A stretch of 34,907 nucleotides of DNA from Candidatus Omnitrophota bacterium (GTDB lineage Bacteria > Omnitrophota > Gorgyraeia > Gygaellales > Profunditerraquicolaceae). The stretch is taken from assembly GCA_026387355.1 (NCBI GenBank), contig JAPLLW010000028.1:1-34907 (forward strand), in the 5' to 3' direction. The notes beneath the pieces were generated by a model. It saw only the letters and a program-made list of their open reading frames with translations. It was not told the DNA's origin and did no database searches. The translations under genes were made by a program, and so were the position numbers. Shown here piece after piece: positions 7,324-14,903 of the stretch; positions within the stretch are counted from its first letter, which is position 1; each line of letters opens with the position of its first letter.

Positions 7324-8925
7324 ATGAAAAAAAATCTTATTATTGCATTCTTAGCCGTAAGCAGCATATTTTTTGTTTTTAAACAAGATTTACTTTTAAG
7401 CCAAGTAACTAAGGGAGAGCTTAGTACCTATATTGGCACGAATCTCGTGGTTCCCATAAGTAATCCAACGCGTATTGCTATCGGCAATCCTGTGATTGCG
7501 GATGTGGTGCAGGTAACCAAGAAGACTATGACTATCTCTCCTAAATCGGTAGGATCAACTACTCTGGTTTTATGGGATGGTTTTGGCGAGCAGTCTTATA
7601 TAGTTAATGTGTATAGCGACGACACTAAAGAACTAAAGGTCAGAATAGATAATGTTTTATCCACGCTTAATGTTAGCGGTGTCTATACTAAAGCGGAAGA
7701 TTCAGAGGGTAAGGTCTTTATTTTAGGAAGATTTGATAATGCCGCTTTAAAAGACAGAGTGATTCTAGCTATGGGTCCTTTAGCAAGTAAGACAGTGGAT
7801 CTTACTACTGTTAGAGATGATGAGGCAGTAGTTGAAATTGATGTCCAGGTTCTAGAATTAAACAAAGGCGCTACCAGTAAATTAGGCTTTACTTGGCCCG
7901 GTTCAATTAGTTTAACCGAGGTAGCTGGTTCTGCCCCGGGGTTAATGGGAACCTCCTCTTTTATAAAATTATTTGAATTAGGTAATTTGACTCGAAACAC
8001 TTATAATTTAACATTGGATGCGTTGGTTCAGGAAGGAAAGGCGCGAGTTCTCTCTCGTCCGCGACTGTCTTGTCTTAGTGGTAAAGAGGCAAAGTTATTG
8101 GTCGGAGGCGAGGTGCCCATACTTAGCTCATCAGTGGTTGGCGGAGGCGTATCCGGGACAACCGCTACTCCGGGTAGTGTTGAATATAAAGAATATGGTA
8201 TTAAATTAAATATCAGGCCCACGGTTAAAGAAAACGGGCGCATATATCTTAATTTAGGGGTTGAGGTAAGTGAAGTAGGTACGGCAGTTCAGACAAATTA
8301 TGCCTTGGCTTATCCCTTTACCAAGCGCACAGCTAATACCGAGCTATATCTTGACGACGGTCAGACTATGGCCATTGGTGGTTTAATCAAACAAAAAACA
8401 GAGGAGGAATTACGTAAGCTCCCCTGGTTAGCCGATGTCCCGGTTTTGGGTATTTTCTTTAGACAAAAAACAACCAAAGAGGGAAAAGGTTATGACACAA
8501 GAGATGACTCCGAGCTTTTTATAACCCTTACCCCGAAGATAGTTAGTCAAGGTAAGATCAAAGATAAGAAAGAGAGTTCTATAGTAGAGGCTAAGCCATT
8601 GCCGCCTCCTCCTGTAGTTGATGAGGCCACTCTTGATCCGCTTACAAGATATTCTAAAGTGATTCAAAAACGCATAGTAGAAAATATTACTTATCCTGAT
8701 GCCGCAAAAAGCTCAAGTTTTCAGGGTATGGTAAAATTAGGAATAAAGCTTTCTTATAAGGGAGAATTACTTGAGACCAAATTAATCAAATCTTCTGGGC
8801 ATAAGATTCTAGACGATAATGCCATAAGGACAGCTAGAGGGATTCCTTCTTATCCGCCATTCCCACCCACAATAGAAGCGCAGGATCTCTGGATAGAGGT
8901 ACCTGTAGTTTATCAGTTGGAATAG
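7324..8925 (+). CDS. cpaC: Tad secretin CpaC/RcpA with a C-terminal TonB-like domain
   Basis: This 533-residue protein starts with a hydrophobic export signal (about 1-25). A pilus-secretin N-terminal domain follows (about 35-100; L-V-V-P-I-S-N-P-T-R-I-A-I-G), then a BON- or N1-like module (about 102-155). The secretin core has V-E-I-D-V-Q-V-L-E-L, A-R-V-L-S-R-P-R-L, G-G-E-V-P-I-L, Y-G-I-K-L-N-I-R-P and L-P-W-L-A-D-V-P-V-L-G-I-F-F. After the core ends near 415, a proline-rich linker leads to about 95 residues that match a TonB/TolA C-terminal fold: R-I-V-E-N-I-T-Y-P-D-A-A, G-M-V-K-L-G-I-K-L, and D-D-N-A-I-R-T-A-R. The outer-membrane pore role is standard, but the TonB-like tail is not usual for the family. 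Confidence 0.94.
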   Translation: MKKNLIIAFLAVSSIFFVFKQDLLLSQVTKGELSTYIGTNLVVPISNPTRIAIGNPVIADVVQVTKKTMTISPKSVGSTTLVLWDGFGEQSYIVNVYSDDTKELKVRIDNVLSTLNVSGVYTKAEDSEGKVFILGRFDNAALKDRVILAMGPLASKTVDLTTVRDDEAVVEIDVQVLELNKGATSKLGFTWPGSISLTEVAGSAPGLMGTSSFIKLFELGNLTRNTYNLTLDALVQEGKARVLSRPRLSCLSGKEAKLLVGGEVPILSSSVVGGGVSGTTATPGSVEYKEYGIKLNIRPTVKENGRIYLNLGVEVSEVGTAVQTNYALAYPFTKRTANTELYLDDGQTMAIGGLIKQKTEEELRKLPWLADVPVLGIFFRQKTTKEGKGYDTRDDSELFITLTPKIVSQGKIKDKKESSIVEAKPLPPPPVVDEATLDPLTRYSKVIQKRIVENITYPDAAKSSSFQGMVKLGIKLSYKGELLETKLIKSSGHKILDDNAIRTARGIPSYPPFPPTIEAQDLWIEVPVVYQLE

Positions 8926-8932
8926 ATAGAAT

Positions 8933-11098
8933 ATGGCCAAGATAATCGCAGTATTTAGTACAAAAGGCGGTGTTGGTAAGACTTTAATCTCTACAAACCT
9001 AGCCGTATCTTTAGTTAAAGATCAGCTTAAGCGCGTATGTCTTGTGGATTTTGATTTACAGTTACCCGGCGATATGGCGCGTCTGCTTAATCTCGTTCCG
9101 GAAAAATCTGCGCTGGACATTTTTGCATATCTTAAAAGATTATCTCCGACGCAAGGAGCTATCCCCAGTCAGAAAAGATACGATTTCCTGATGAAGGCTT
9201 CTTTTGGTCTGGATTTTCTTCCCGGTATATTAAAACCGCAGCAATCTTCTAACTTTGAATCGGATAAAATAAAAGACGTCTTTAATTTCTTAGGTAAAGA
9301 TTACGATTATATTGTCGTCGATGTCGGCAAGAGCTTCAGCGAATCGTTTGTTGGGACGCTGAATCAGTGCAATCTTATACTCTTAGTAGTTACTCCTGAT
9401 ATCCTGTCCATTTATCAGACGCGTTGGGCCTTAGATACCTTACAATTCCTTCAGTTCCCCTTAAACATGGTTAAAATTGTTTTAAATAGGGCAGAATCTA
9501 TTTCAAGTATAAGTTTAGAGGAGATTAAAGGCACCCTCCCCGTTGAGATTATTACAAGCCTTACCTCTGAAGGTAAGGCTGTAGGTTTATCGGTGAATAG
9601 CGGAGTCCCGGTAGTCTTGGATAATCCGCGTTTAAAGTTTTCGCTGGGGATGAAGAAGTTAAGCGAAAGGCTTGCAAGCGACCCTAAGATTTTTATTGAG
9701 CATAAAGACATTGATCAGCTTAAACTTAAAGAAACAGCCATAGAGAAGACGGGTGATTTCTGGATGAAGTTCGGATTAGTGGATACTCCGGTTACCTCTA
9801 TAGCTGAAGAGACGGACGAAATACTTATTCTTAAACGCCGTATACATACTCGGCTCATAGAAGAATTAAATATTAAGAAACTGGATTTAAAGGTATTCAG
9901 TGATCCGGCCAAGAAAAAGGAGCTAAAGAATAAGGCGGAGATGTTAGTGGGGAATCTTTTGGTTGAAGAATCCGGGATGTTGATCTCATCGCCTGAGGTG
10001 CGCAGAAAGTTAGTTAAGGAGATTATTGACGAGGCGCTAGGGTTAGGCCCGCTCGAGGATCTTTTGGCTGATCCCGAAATTACGGATATCATGGTTAATA
10101 ATAAAGACGAAGTTTATTGTGAACGTAAAGGAAAGATCGAAGTTACGAATAAGAAGTTTATTTCGAATGAACAGGTCAAGATTATTATCGAGCGCATTAT
10201 TGCCCCTATCGGCAGGCGAATTGACGAGTCTGTGCCAATGGTAGATGCGCGTCTTCCTGACGGCTCGCGCGTTAATTCAATAATACCCCCGCTTTCTTTG
10301 GGAGGACCGACGCTGACTATTAGAAAATTTAGAAAAGAGAGGTTTAAGGTTGATGAGTTAATAGGCTTAAAAACCTTGAGTTTTAATATGTCGGAGTTTA
10401 TTAAGGCCTGCGTTTTAACGCGTAAGAATATTATTATTTCAGGGGGTACCGGTTCAGGAAAGACTACGATATTAAATGTCCTCTCTGCATTTATTCCTAA
10501 TGACGAACGTATTATTACTATTGAAGACGCCGCAGAACTAAAATTACATCAGGAGCATTGGGTTAGGCTTGAATCCAGGTCTGCTAATATCGAGGGGAAA
10601 GGCCAGATTACCATAAGGGACCTTTTTAGAAATACCTTAAGAATGCGTCCGGATAGAATTGTTATCGGCGAATGCCGTGGTATTGAAACGCTGGATATGT
10701 TGCAGGCGATGAACACAGGACACGACGGTTCAATGACCACAATACACGCTAATTCTACGCGCGACGTACTAGCTAGGCTTGATTCCATGATTCTTATGTC
10801 CGGGGTTGAGCTACCGGTGAGGGCGATAAGAGAGATGATTGCCTCTGCTATAGATGTAATCGTGCATACTGCCAGGCTTCCGGACGGAACCCGTAAGATA
10901 ACTGAGATATCTGAAGTTGTGGGGATGAAAGATGAAGTACATGTTGAGCTCCAGAATATTTTTGCCTTTAGGCAAACTGGCATAGACGCCCAGCGTAATA
11001 TTCTCGGCGATTTCCACGCAACAGGTTATATTCCTTCTTTTGTAGATGAGATGAAGAGAAGGGGTACTGCTCTTTCCGAAGAAATATTCCGTTCCTAA
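8933..11098 (+). CDS. CpaE-CpaF fusion: MinD-like ATPase joined to the tad motor ATPase
   Basis: This 721-residue protein joins two proteins that are normally separate. Residues 1-250 are a ParA/MinD-class ATPase with a deviant Walker A (K-G-G-V-G-K-T, 11-17), D-F-D-L-Q-L-P-G-D, and D-Y-I-V-V-D-V-G, as in CpaE/TadZ. After a linker, residues from about 300 are CpaF/TadA: L-G-L-G-P-L-E-D-L-L, E-I-T-D-I-M-V-N, D-A-R-L-P-D-G-S-R, Walker A G-G-T-G-S-G-K-T-T (504-512), M-R-P-D-R-I-V-I-G-E-C-R-G, and T-T-I-H-A-N-S. CpaE localises the system at the pole and CpaF powers pilin extrusion and retraction at the inner membrane. The frame is open with no sign of an assembly join. There is no strong ribosome site, and the start lies seven bases after the secretin stop. 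Confidence 0.95.
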   Translation: MAKIIAVFSTKGGVGKTLISTNLAVSLVKDQLKRVCLVDFDLQLPGDMARLLNLVPEKSALDIFAYLKRLSPTQGAIPSQKRYDFLMKASFGLDFLPGILKPQQSSNFESDKIKDVFNFLGKDYDYIVVDVGKSFSESFVGTLNQCNLILLVVTPDILSIYQTRWALDTLQFLQFPLNMVKIVLNRAESISSISLEEIKGTLPVEIITSLTSEGKAVGLSVNSGVPVVLDNPRLKFSLGMKKLSERLASDPKIFIEHKDIDQLKLKETAIEKTGDFWMKFGLVDTPVTSIAEETDEILILKRRIHTRLIEELNIKKLDLKVFSDPAKKKELKNKAEMLVGNLLVEESGMLISSPEVRRKLVKEIIDEALGLGPLEDLLADPEITDIMVNNKDEVYCERKGKIEVTNKKFISNEQVKIIIERIIAPIGRRIDESVPMVDARLPDGSRVNSIIPPLSLGGPTLTIRKFRKERFKVDELIGLKTLSFNMSEFIKACVLTRKNIIISGGTGSGKTTILNVLSAFIPNDERIITIEDAAELKLHQEHWVRLESRSANIEGKGQITIRDLFRNTLRMRPDRIVIGECRGIETLDMLQAMNTGHDGSMTTIHANSTRDVLARLDSMILMSGVELPVRAIREMIASAIDVIVHTARLPDGTRKITEISEVVGMKDEVHVELQNIFAFRQTGIDAQRNILGDFHATGYIPSFVDEMKRRGTALSEEIFRS

Positions 11099-11109
11099 GT
11101 TTTAATTCC

Positions 11110-11448
11110 ATGATAATTAATAAGACCAAAAATGTAGTTATAGCAGAAACAGTCTTTCTGGCAAATACCCCTTTTAAAAGAATGAAAGGGCTGCTTGGAA
11201 GAAACAGTCTTGAGATTAATCAGTCCCTGATTTTAAAACCCTGCAATTCAATACATACCTTTTTTATGCGTTTTCCTATTGATGTATTATTCGTAGGGGA
11301 TAAATTTAAGGTAATTAAAGCAATCTCAAATATCCTGCCTTGGCGTCTTAGCCCCCTATGCCTTAGAAGCCACTTTGTAATTGAATTACCGGCTGGCCGA
11401 ATTATAGCGACCGATACTTCCTCCGGAGATGAATTAACCATAGAGTAA
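11110..11448 (+). CDS. DUF192 family protein
   Basis: The product has 112 residues and the DUF192 signature order: F-K-R-M-K-G-L-L-G-R near 25, C-N-S-I-H-T-F-F-M-R-F-P-I-D-V-L-F-V near 46-63, and V-I-E-L-P-A-G-R-I near 90. Family members are short beta-rich proteins of unclear function and are often exported. No signal peptide is visible here, so this copy is probably cytoplasmic. It begins eleven bases after cpaEF with no clear ribosome site and ends the first tad unit before palindrome copy 2. DUF192 genes are often found near tad loci, so its inclusion is plausible, but the role is unknown. Confidence 0.88.
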   Translation: MIINKTKNVVIAETVFLANTPFKRMKGLLGRNSLEINQSLILKPCNSIHTFFMRFPIDVLFVGDKFKVIKAISNILPWRLSPLCLRSHFVIELPAGRIIATDTSSGDELTIE

Positions 11449-11485
11449 GTCTGCTTAATTGTCCATTCTAATAGAAGAAGCTCTA

Positions 11486-11551
11486 AAAAAGGGGTCAGAA
11501 TTATTTATTCAGCAAGCAAGAGGGAAGAATAAATAATTCTGACCCCTTTTT
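11486..11551. repeat. GGGGTCAGAATTATT palindrome, copy 2
   Basis: Arms of 25 bp (11486-11510 and 11527-11551) are perfect inverted repeats. The loop is asymmetric (AGCAAGCAAGAGGGAA). The right arm ends in TTTTT, so the hairpin resembles an intrinsic terminator for the upstream tad genes. Bases 11460-11499 are identical to 25444-25483. Confidence 0.9.
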
Positions 11552-11573
11552 CTATCCTTAGTACCATAATAGC

Positions 11574-11602
11574 TTGACAGAACCCTATTTATAAACTATA
11601 TT
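11574..11602 (+). promoter_or_regulatory. Sigma-70-type promoter of the HTH/coiled-coil gene
   Basis: A perfect TTGACA (11574-11579) and TATATT (11597-11602) are separated by 17 bases. The predicted start is near 11609. This excludes the upstream TTG at 11607 as a start codon and favours the ATG at 11637. Confidence 0.82.
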
Positions 11603-11636
11603 ATATTTGAATATAAATGTCCAAACTGAGGTGAAT

Positions 11637-13706
11637 ATGGGTGTAATTCACAAACTCAAGCCCAAAATCAACGAATTTATCATATTCCATAAGAAAAACG
11701 ACTCTTCCATAAGTTGTCGTAAGCTCACCACTTTAATCCTAGAGAACTTTCAATCCAAGGTATCTAAATCCAGTATTAATAAGATTATAAAAGAGGCGGG
11801 GTTAAGCGCTCCCATAGGAAGAACCCCGAAGAAAAAGAAGCTGCGTATTCCTATGCCTACGTTACCTATATTATTAGAAGAAGCGCCTAAGAAAGAATTA
11901 CAGCTAACAGTTGATAGAGAGCCTGAGCGAGAGCTTTTACTTAAGAATGAAGAAGAAAGATTAGTTAAAGAAGGTAAAGAAAGGGCGCGCCTGGAAGAAG
12001 AAGCAAGGCAAGCATTGGAGGAAGCTGCTAAGAAAGAAGAAGAAACTAGGTGGGCTAAGTTAGCTGAGGAAGAAAGATTGTCCAGAGAGTCTCAGGAAAA
12101 AGCGCGCATAGAGGAAGAAGACAGAAAGCGTCAGGAAGCGCTGAGAGCGATTGCAGAAGAAGAAAGGCTAGCTAAGGAAGCTCAAGAAAAAGCACGCTTA
12201 TTAGAGGAAGAGAAGCTTAAGAAAGAAGCAGAGTTAAGAAAAGCGCAAGAAGAAGCAGCGGTAAAGGCAGAAAGCGCTAGGCGCATAGAGGAAGAAGGCA
12301 GAAAGCGTCAGGAAGCGCTTAGGTTCCTTGCAGAAGAAGAGAAAATTAAAGCTTTGGAAGCTGCTAAGAAAGCTGAAGCAGAGCTTCTTGCTCAAGAAGC
12401 AAAATCCGCTTCCCTGCTTAATATAAGTAGATTTGCTCAAATAGAGAATACAGGCATAATATTACTTAAGGCAGTTGATTCTGTGATGGGGGGGAGCCAG
12501 CTTATTGCTAAGGCAATTAAGGAAAAGCTTAGCAAAGTAGATAATAATCTTAGCCAGATTGTGGAGAACCTTATCTTCCTACCCTTGTTGCAGGAAAGGT
12601 TAGATCCAGCTATCCGGAACAGCCTGTTAGATTATCTAAATGGTTTAGAGAATATTAAGTTAATGAGTTTGGATATCTCGCGCGTTATTGATTCTGTTTT
12701 GCAGGAAGTCCGCTGCGTAAAGATTATTTTCTCCGACGGAGGAAGCGCGTATCTTGATGGGCAGCTATATTCGGCGTGGTCCTCAGAGCATGTCCCTTAT
12801 GATTTTTCCTCCCCCATGATAGCCACAAAGAATTATCTCGATAAATATTTTGTGCAAGGTAAACCAATGCTTCTTTTTGCCGCTCCTGGTTACGATGTCC
12901 CTTCTGCGGAGTTCTTCAACTTGCTTTCGGCACTCGAGGCAAAGACAAGTACCATTACAGAGTGCGTCCTTTATGGCAATAAATCCGAAGAACTAGAGGC
13001 TTTGCCAGTATCCTTAACCAAAAAGCATTTCTTAATTTTTGGGTTATGGCCTTGGCAGTTTACGACTTGCCGCAAGGTTAAATATATCGGTGAATTTAAA
13101 CTAGTTCATCTTGAAGCCCAGAACAGGGATTTCTATATCGCAGATATAGAGATTGATTTGCAGCATCCTGGTTTAAGTAGGCAGTTTTCCTTGACAGGTT
13201 GCGCGGTTAAAACAAGTCTAAGTGAAAAAACAAAGTTGGTTGTTTTGAGTAATTTTCCTAAGGGCTTAAGGGATGCGGTAGAATTAGCAACTGATTATCT
13301 TAATCATTGGCCTAATCTGGACGAGGCTTTTCAGGATTACAGCCGAAAGATAGAAGTAGCTACTTACACTGCGAATTCGCAGCGTTTTGCCTTTGCCGAG
13401 AATCAGGGCTTGAGTTTGGGGCGCGCCCCAAAGATTAAAGACCTCTTACTTATTTATTTAAAAGCATTAGATACTTATGTGCGAAGGTATCTGCAGGTAT
13501 CTGGCCTGGAGGATAAGGGTGCAGAGTTTTTAATCGAGAGATTTTACAGCTTGAATGTGCAATTGGCAAAGACTAGTGAAAGTTATTTAGCGAAGTTTAT
13601 TCTTCCTCCAGAGTACGCTTTTGGCAAGGACCTAGGTTATGCCTGCCGCAGGATGAATGAGAAAGAAGCATTTTTATCTAGCGGTATGAGGTTATACTTA
13701 AGCTAG
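11637..13706 (+). CDS. HTH / long coiled-coil protein of unknown function, possibly transposase-derived
   Basis: The product has 689 residues from the ATG at 11637, preceded by GAGGTG at 11628-11633. Residues 1-60 look like a helix-turn-helix (I-S-C-R-K-L-T-T-L-I-L, then V-S-K-S-S-I-N-K-I-I-K-E-A-G), followed by a basic K-K-K-K stretch. Residues of about 85-255 are an E/K/A/R-rich coiled coil with an internal 59-residue duplication. The C-terminal 400 residues are globular and contain F-S-D-G-G-S-A-Y-L-D-G-Q and, later, L-A-T-D-Y-L-N-H-W-P-N-L-D-E-A-F. That last pattern recalls the Y-x-x-R-W-x-x-E-x-x-F end of some DDE transposases, so a domesticated transposase is possible, but I cannot confirm it. 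The gene sits between the two tad units with its own promoter. Confidence 0.8.
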   Translation: MGVIHKLKPKINEFIIFHKKNDSSISCRKLTTLILENFQSKVSKSSINKIIKEAGLSAPIGRTPKKKKLRIPMPTLPILLEEAPKKELQLTVDREPERELLLKNEEERLVKEGKERARLEEEARQALEEAAKKEEETRWAKLAEEERLSRESQEKARIEEEDRKRQEALRAIAEEERLAKEAQEKARLLEEEKLKKEAELRKAQEEAAVKAESARRIEEEGRKRQEALRFLAEEEKIKALEAAKKAEAELLAQEAKSASLLNISRFAQIENTGIILLKAVDSVMGGSQLIAKAIKEKLSKVDNNLSQIVENLIFLPLLQERLDPAIRNSLLDYLNGLENIKLMSLDISRVIDSVLQEVRCVKIIFSDGGSAYLDGQLYSAWSSEHVPYDFSSPMIATKNYLDKYFVQGKPMLLFAAPGYDVPSAEFFNLLSALEAKTSTITECVLYGNKSEELEALPVSLTKKHFLIFGLWPWQFTTCRKVKYIGEFKLVHLEAQNRDFYIADIEIDLQHPGLSRQFSLTGCAVKTSLSEKTKLVVLSNFPKGLRDAVELATDYLNHWPNLDEAFQDYSRKIEVATYTANSQRFAFAENQGLSLGRAPKIKDLLLIYLKALDTYVRRYLQVSGLEDKGAEFLIERFYSLNVQLAKTSESYLAKFILPPEYAFGKDLGYACRRMNEKEAFLSSGMRLYLS

Positions 13707-13743
13707 GAGTAGAAAGCGCTTTCCCAAGGAGAGCTTAATAGTA

Positions 13744-13772
13744 TTGACGCTAGGTAGTTAGAATGTTATATT
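13744..13772 (+). promoter_or_regulatory. Sigma-70-type promoter of the pilin operon
   Basis: TTGACG (13744-13749) and TATATT (13767-13772) are 17 bases apart, with a predicted start near 13779. A perfect 12-base palindrome, GAAAGCGCTTTC, lies 20 bases upstream at 13712-13723. Confidence 0.75.
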
Positions 13773-13778
13773 TTAAAT

Positions 13779-13937
13779 GGAGTTATAGTGTAAAGGGATG
13801 TAGCAACGGGAATGCCACGGTTGAGTTGCTCGTCGCTGATTCTGTATTTTCGTCTTTGGGTCTAAAGGCGCAAATGAACCGGATTGCCGACATAAGCAAG
13901 TAAGTGGCGATGCGGTTTTTTATTTAAGGAGTTGTCT
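13779..13937 (+). promoter_or_regulatory. Attenuator-like 5' leader of the pilin operon (possible riboswitch)
   Basis: A leader of about 160 bases separates the promoter from the first pilin. AGCAAC can pair with GTTGCT around a conserved-looking GGGAATGCCACGG segment. CGTCTTT pairs with AAAGGCG in a second hairpin, and a terminator hairpin follows. The CGGTT of the first segment is complementary to the AACCG that starts the terminator, which gives a plausible antiterminator. The order is that of a transcriptional riboswitch or attenuator. I cannot assign it to a known class. The piece GTAGCAA..GG(G)A..GCCACGG recurs in the leader at 23515. Confidence 0.55.
13877..13924 (+). terminator. Intrinsic terminator just before the first pilin gene
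   Basis: AACCGGATTGCCGAC (13877-13891) pairs with GTGGCGATGCGGTT (13904-13917), with wobbles and one G-G mismatch. TTTTTTATTT follows directly. It ends two bases before the AAGGAG ribosome site, which is the position expected of a regulated attenuator rather than the end of the previous gene. Confidence 0.78.
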
Positions 13938-14096
13938 ATGAGGAGGCAAGCTCAGAGTTTTGTAGAATACGCGCTTTTGGTGGCAGTATCACTAGTCGCC
14001 ATTTTGATTGTCGCCAACTCTTTCTTAAATGGCTCGGTGAAAAATAGTTTTGTCAGTCATTTTAACGAAACCAAGTTGCATATTACGGGGAACTAA
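13938..14096 (+). CDS. Short Flp-type pilin-like protein (52 aa)
   Basis: This gene is short enough to be missed by length filters. ATG at 13938 follows AAGGAG at 13926-13931. After a basic M-R-R comes Q-A-Q-S-F-V-E-Y, then a hydrophobic helix (A-L-L-V-A-V-S-L-V-A-I-L-I-V) and a polar tail of 22 residues. In Flp (class IVb) prepilins the mature protein starts so that E is residue 5 and Y residue 6; here that places the cleavage after A5. The size of the mature peptide is close to that of classical Flp pilins. As the first gene after the regulated leader it may be the major pilin, although this is an inference. Confidence 0.82.
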   Translation: MRRQAQSFVEYALLVAVSLVAILIVANSFLNGSVKNSFVSHFNETKLHITGN

Positions 14097-14097
14097 A

Positions 14098-14253
14098 ATG
14101 TTGAATAAAAAAGCCCAGAATATAATCGAATACGTCCTGCTCTTTATGATTGTTGCGGCGGCCATCACTATCACCAATAAGTATATCAGCCGTTCGATGG
14201 GTGCGCGCTTAAAACAGGTGCAGGAAGAATTGAATTACAAGAATGATAAATAA
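14098..14253 (+). CDS. Short Flp-type pilin-like protein (51 aa)
   Basis: The start is the ATG at 14098, one base after the previous stop. A longer version starting at 14050 would overlap the first pilin in another frame and has no ribosome site. The sequence K-K-A-Q-N-I-I-E-Y is followed by V-L-L-F-M-I-V-A-A-A-I-T-I-T, with E5 and Y6 of the Flp motif intact. The tail is charged (R-L-K-Q-V-Q-E-E). It is tandem with 13938 and of equal size, so these may be paired subunits. Confidence 0.82.
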   Translation: MLNKKAQNIIEYVLLFMIVAAAITITNKYISRSMGARLKQVQEELNYKNDK

Positions 14254-14270
14254 TAGAAGGAGGAGTAAAG

Positions 14271-14465
14271 ATGATAACTAGATATAAGAGCGGCCAGAGC
14301 ATACTTGAGTACACCTTGGTTTTAGGCGCGGTTATTGCGGTAATAGTATTTGTGTTGCTTGGAGAAGGCGGGATAAAACAGAAAGTACAGGATGCATATA
14401 CAGCATCCGGAGACGCCATTTCGAATACTACGAAAGATTTAACCGCTGGGGTGTTCGCAAAGTAG
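14271..14465 (+). CDS. Flp-type pilin-like protein (64 aa)
   Basis: This has a strong ribosome site GGAGGAG just before the ATG. S-G-Q-S-I-L-E-Y-T-L-V gives the G|Q cleavage site with E5 and Y6. A hydrophobic helix of about 17 residues follows, and then a polar Ala/Thr/Ser-rich tail. It is the cleanest match to a classical Flp prepilin in size and in the glycine before the cut, so it is another candidate for the major pilin. Confidence 0.87.
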   Translation: MITRYKSGQSILEYTLVLGAVIAVIVFVLLGEGGIKQKVQDAYTASGDAISNTTKDLTAGVFAK

Positions 14466-14514
14466 ACGGAAAGAATAGCGAAATACGCAATTACAGGATA
14501 AAGGAGGTGCTAAG

Positions 14515-14883
14515 ATGTTATTAAAGTTAAAGGGTCAGTCTACAGCAGAATATGCAATTCTGATTGCTTTAGTTGGAGCGGTAGCTGCGGGTTTCTTATC
14601 GGTCTCTCTTAAAGGAGCTATACGTAATAAGAACCAGCAGGCCAGCGATTATTTAATGAAGGCAGGCACAGATAGCAGGACAGGAACGGACCTCTTAGCG
14701 GGGTTTGGCGGGGATAATGCAGTCCCTCTATACACGCAGGAAGTTACCAAGACTAAAGTTGCAGGCGGCGATGCCTATAAGAATGTAACTGTTCTTGAGC
14801 AGGGCGGCGCAGAGAAGAAGTTTACGAAACAGACTACTACTAGCGAAGCAGTCAGCGTCGAGACAATAGACGCCAATAATTAA
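14515..14883 (+). CDS. Flp-type pilin-like protein with extended tail (122 aa)
   Basis: AAAGGAGG precedes the ATG. K-G-Q-S-T-A-E-Y-A-I-L-I-A-L-V-G-A-V-A-A-G gives the G|Q site with E5 and Y6. About 80 polar residues follow the helix, rich in T, K, G and E. It is longer than a classical Flp subunit and may be a minor pilin or a pseudopilin with a globular head. No family beyond the N-terminal motif is recognised. Confidence 0.83.
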   Translation: MLLKLKGQSTAEYAILIALVGAVAAGFLSVSLKGAIRNKNQQASDYLMKAGTDSRTGTDLLAGFGGDNAVPLYTQEVTKTKVAGGDAYKNVTVLEQGGAEKKFTKQTTTSEAVSVETIDANN

Positions 14884-14903
14884 TTCCTTTAGGAGGTGAA
14901 AGG

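Noticed and set aside
11607..11636. TTG start of the coiled-coil gene at 11607
   Set aside because: It coincides with the predicted transcription start; the ATG at 11637 has a ribosome site.
13779..13937. Cobalamin or c-di-GMP-II riboswitch in the pilin leader
   Set aside because: The conserved blocks of these classes are not found; only partial c-di-GMP-I-like pieces are seen.
14050..14097. Extended start of the second pilin at 14050
   Set aside because: It overlaps the first pilin in another frame and would bury the prepilin leader.
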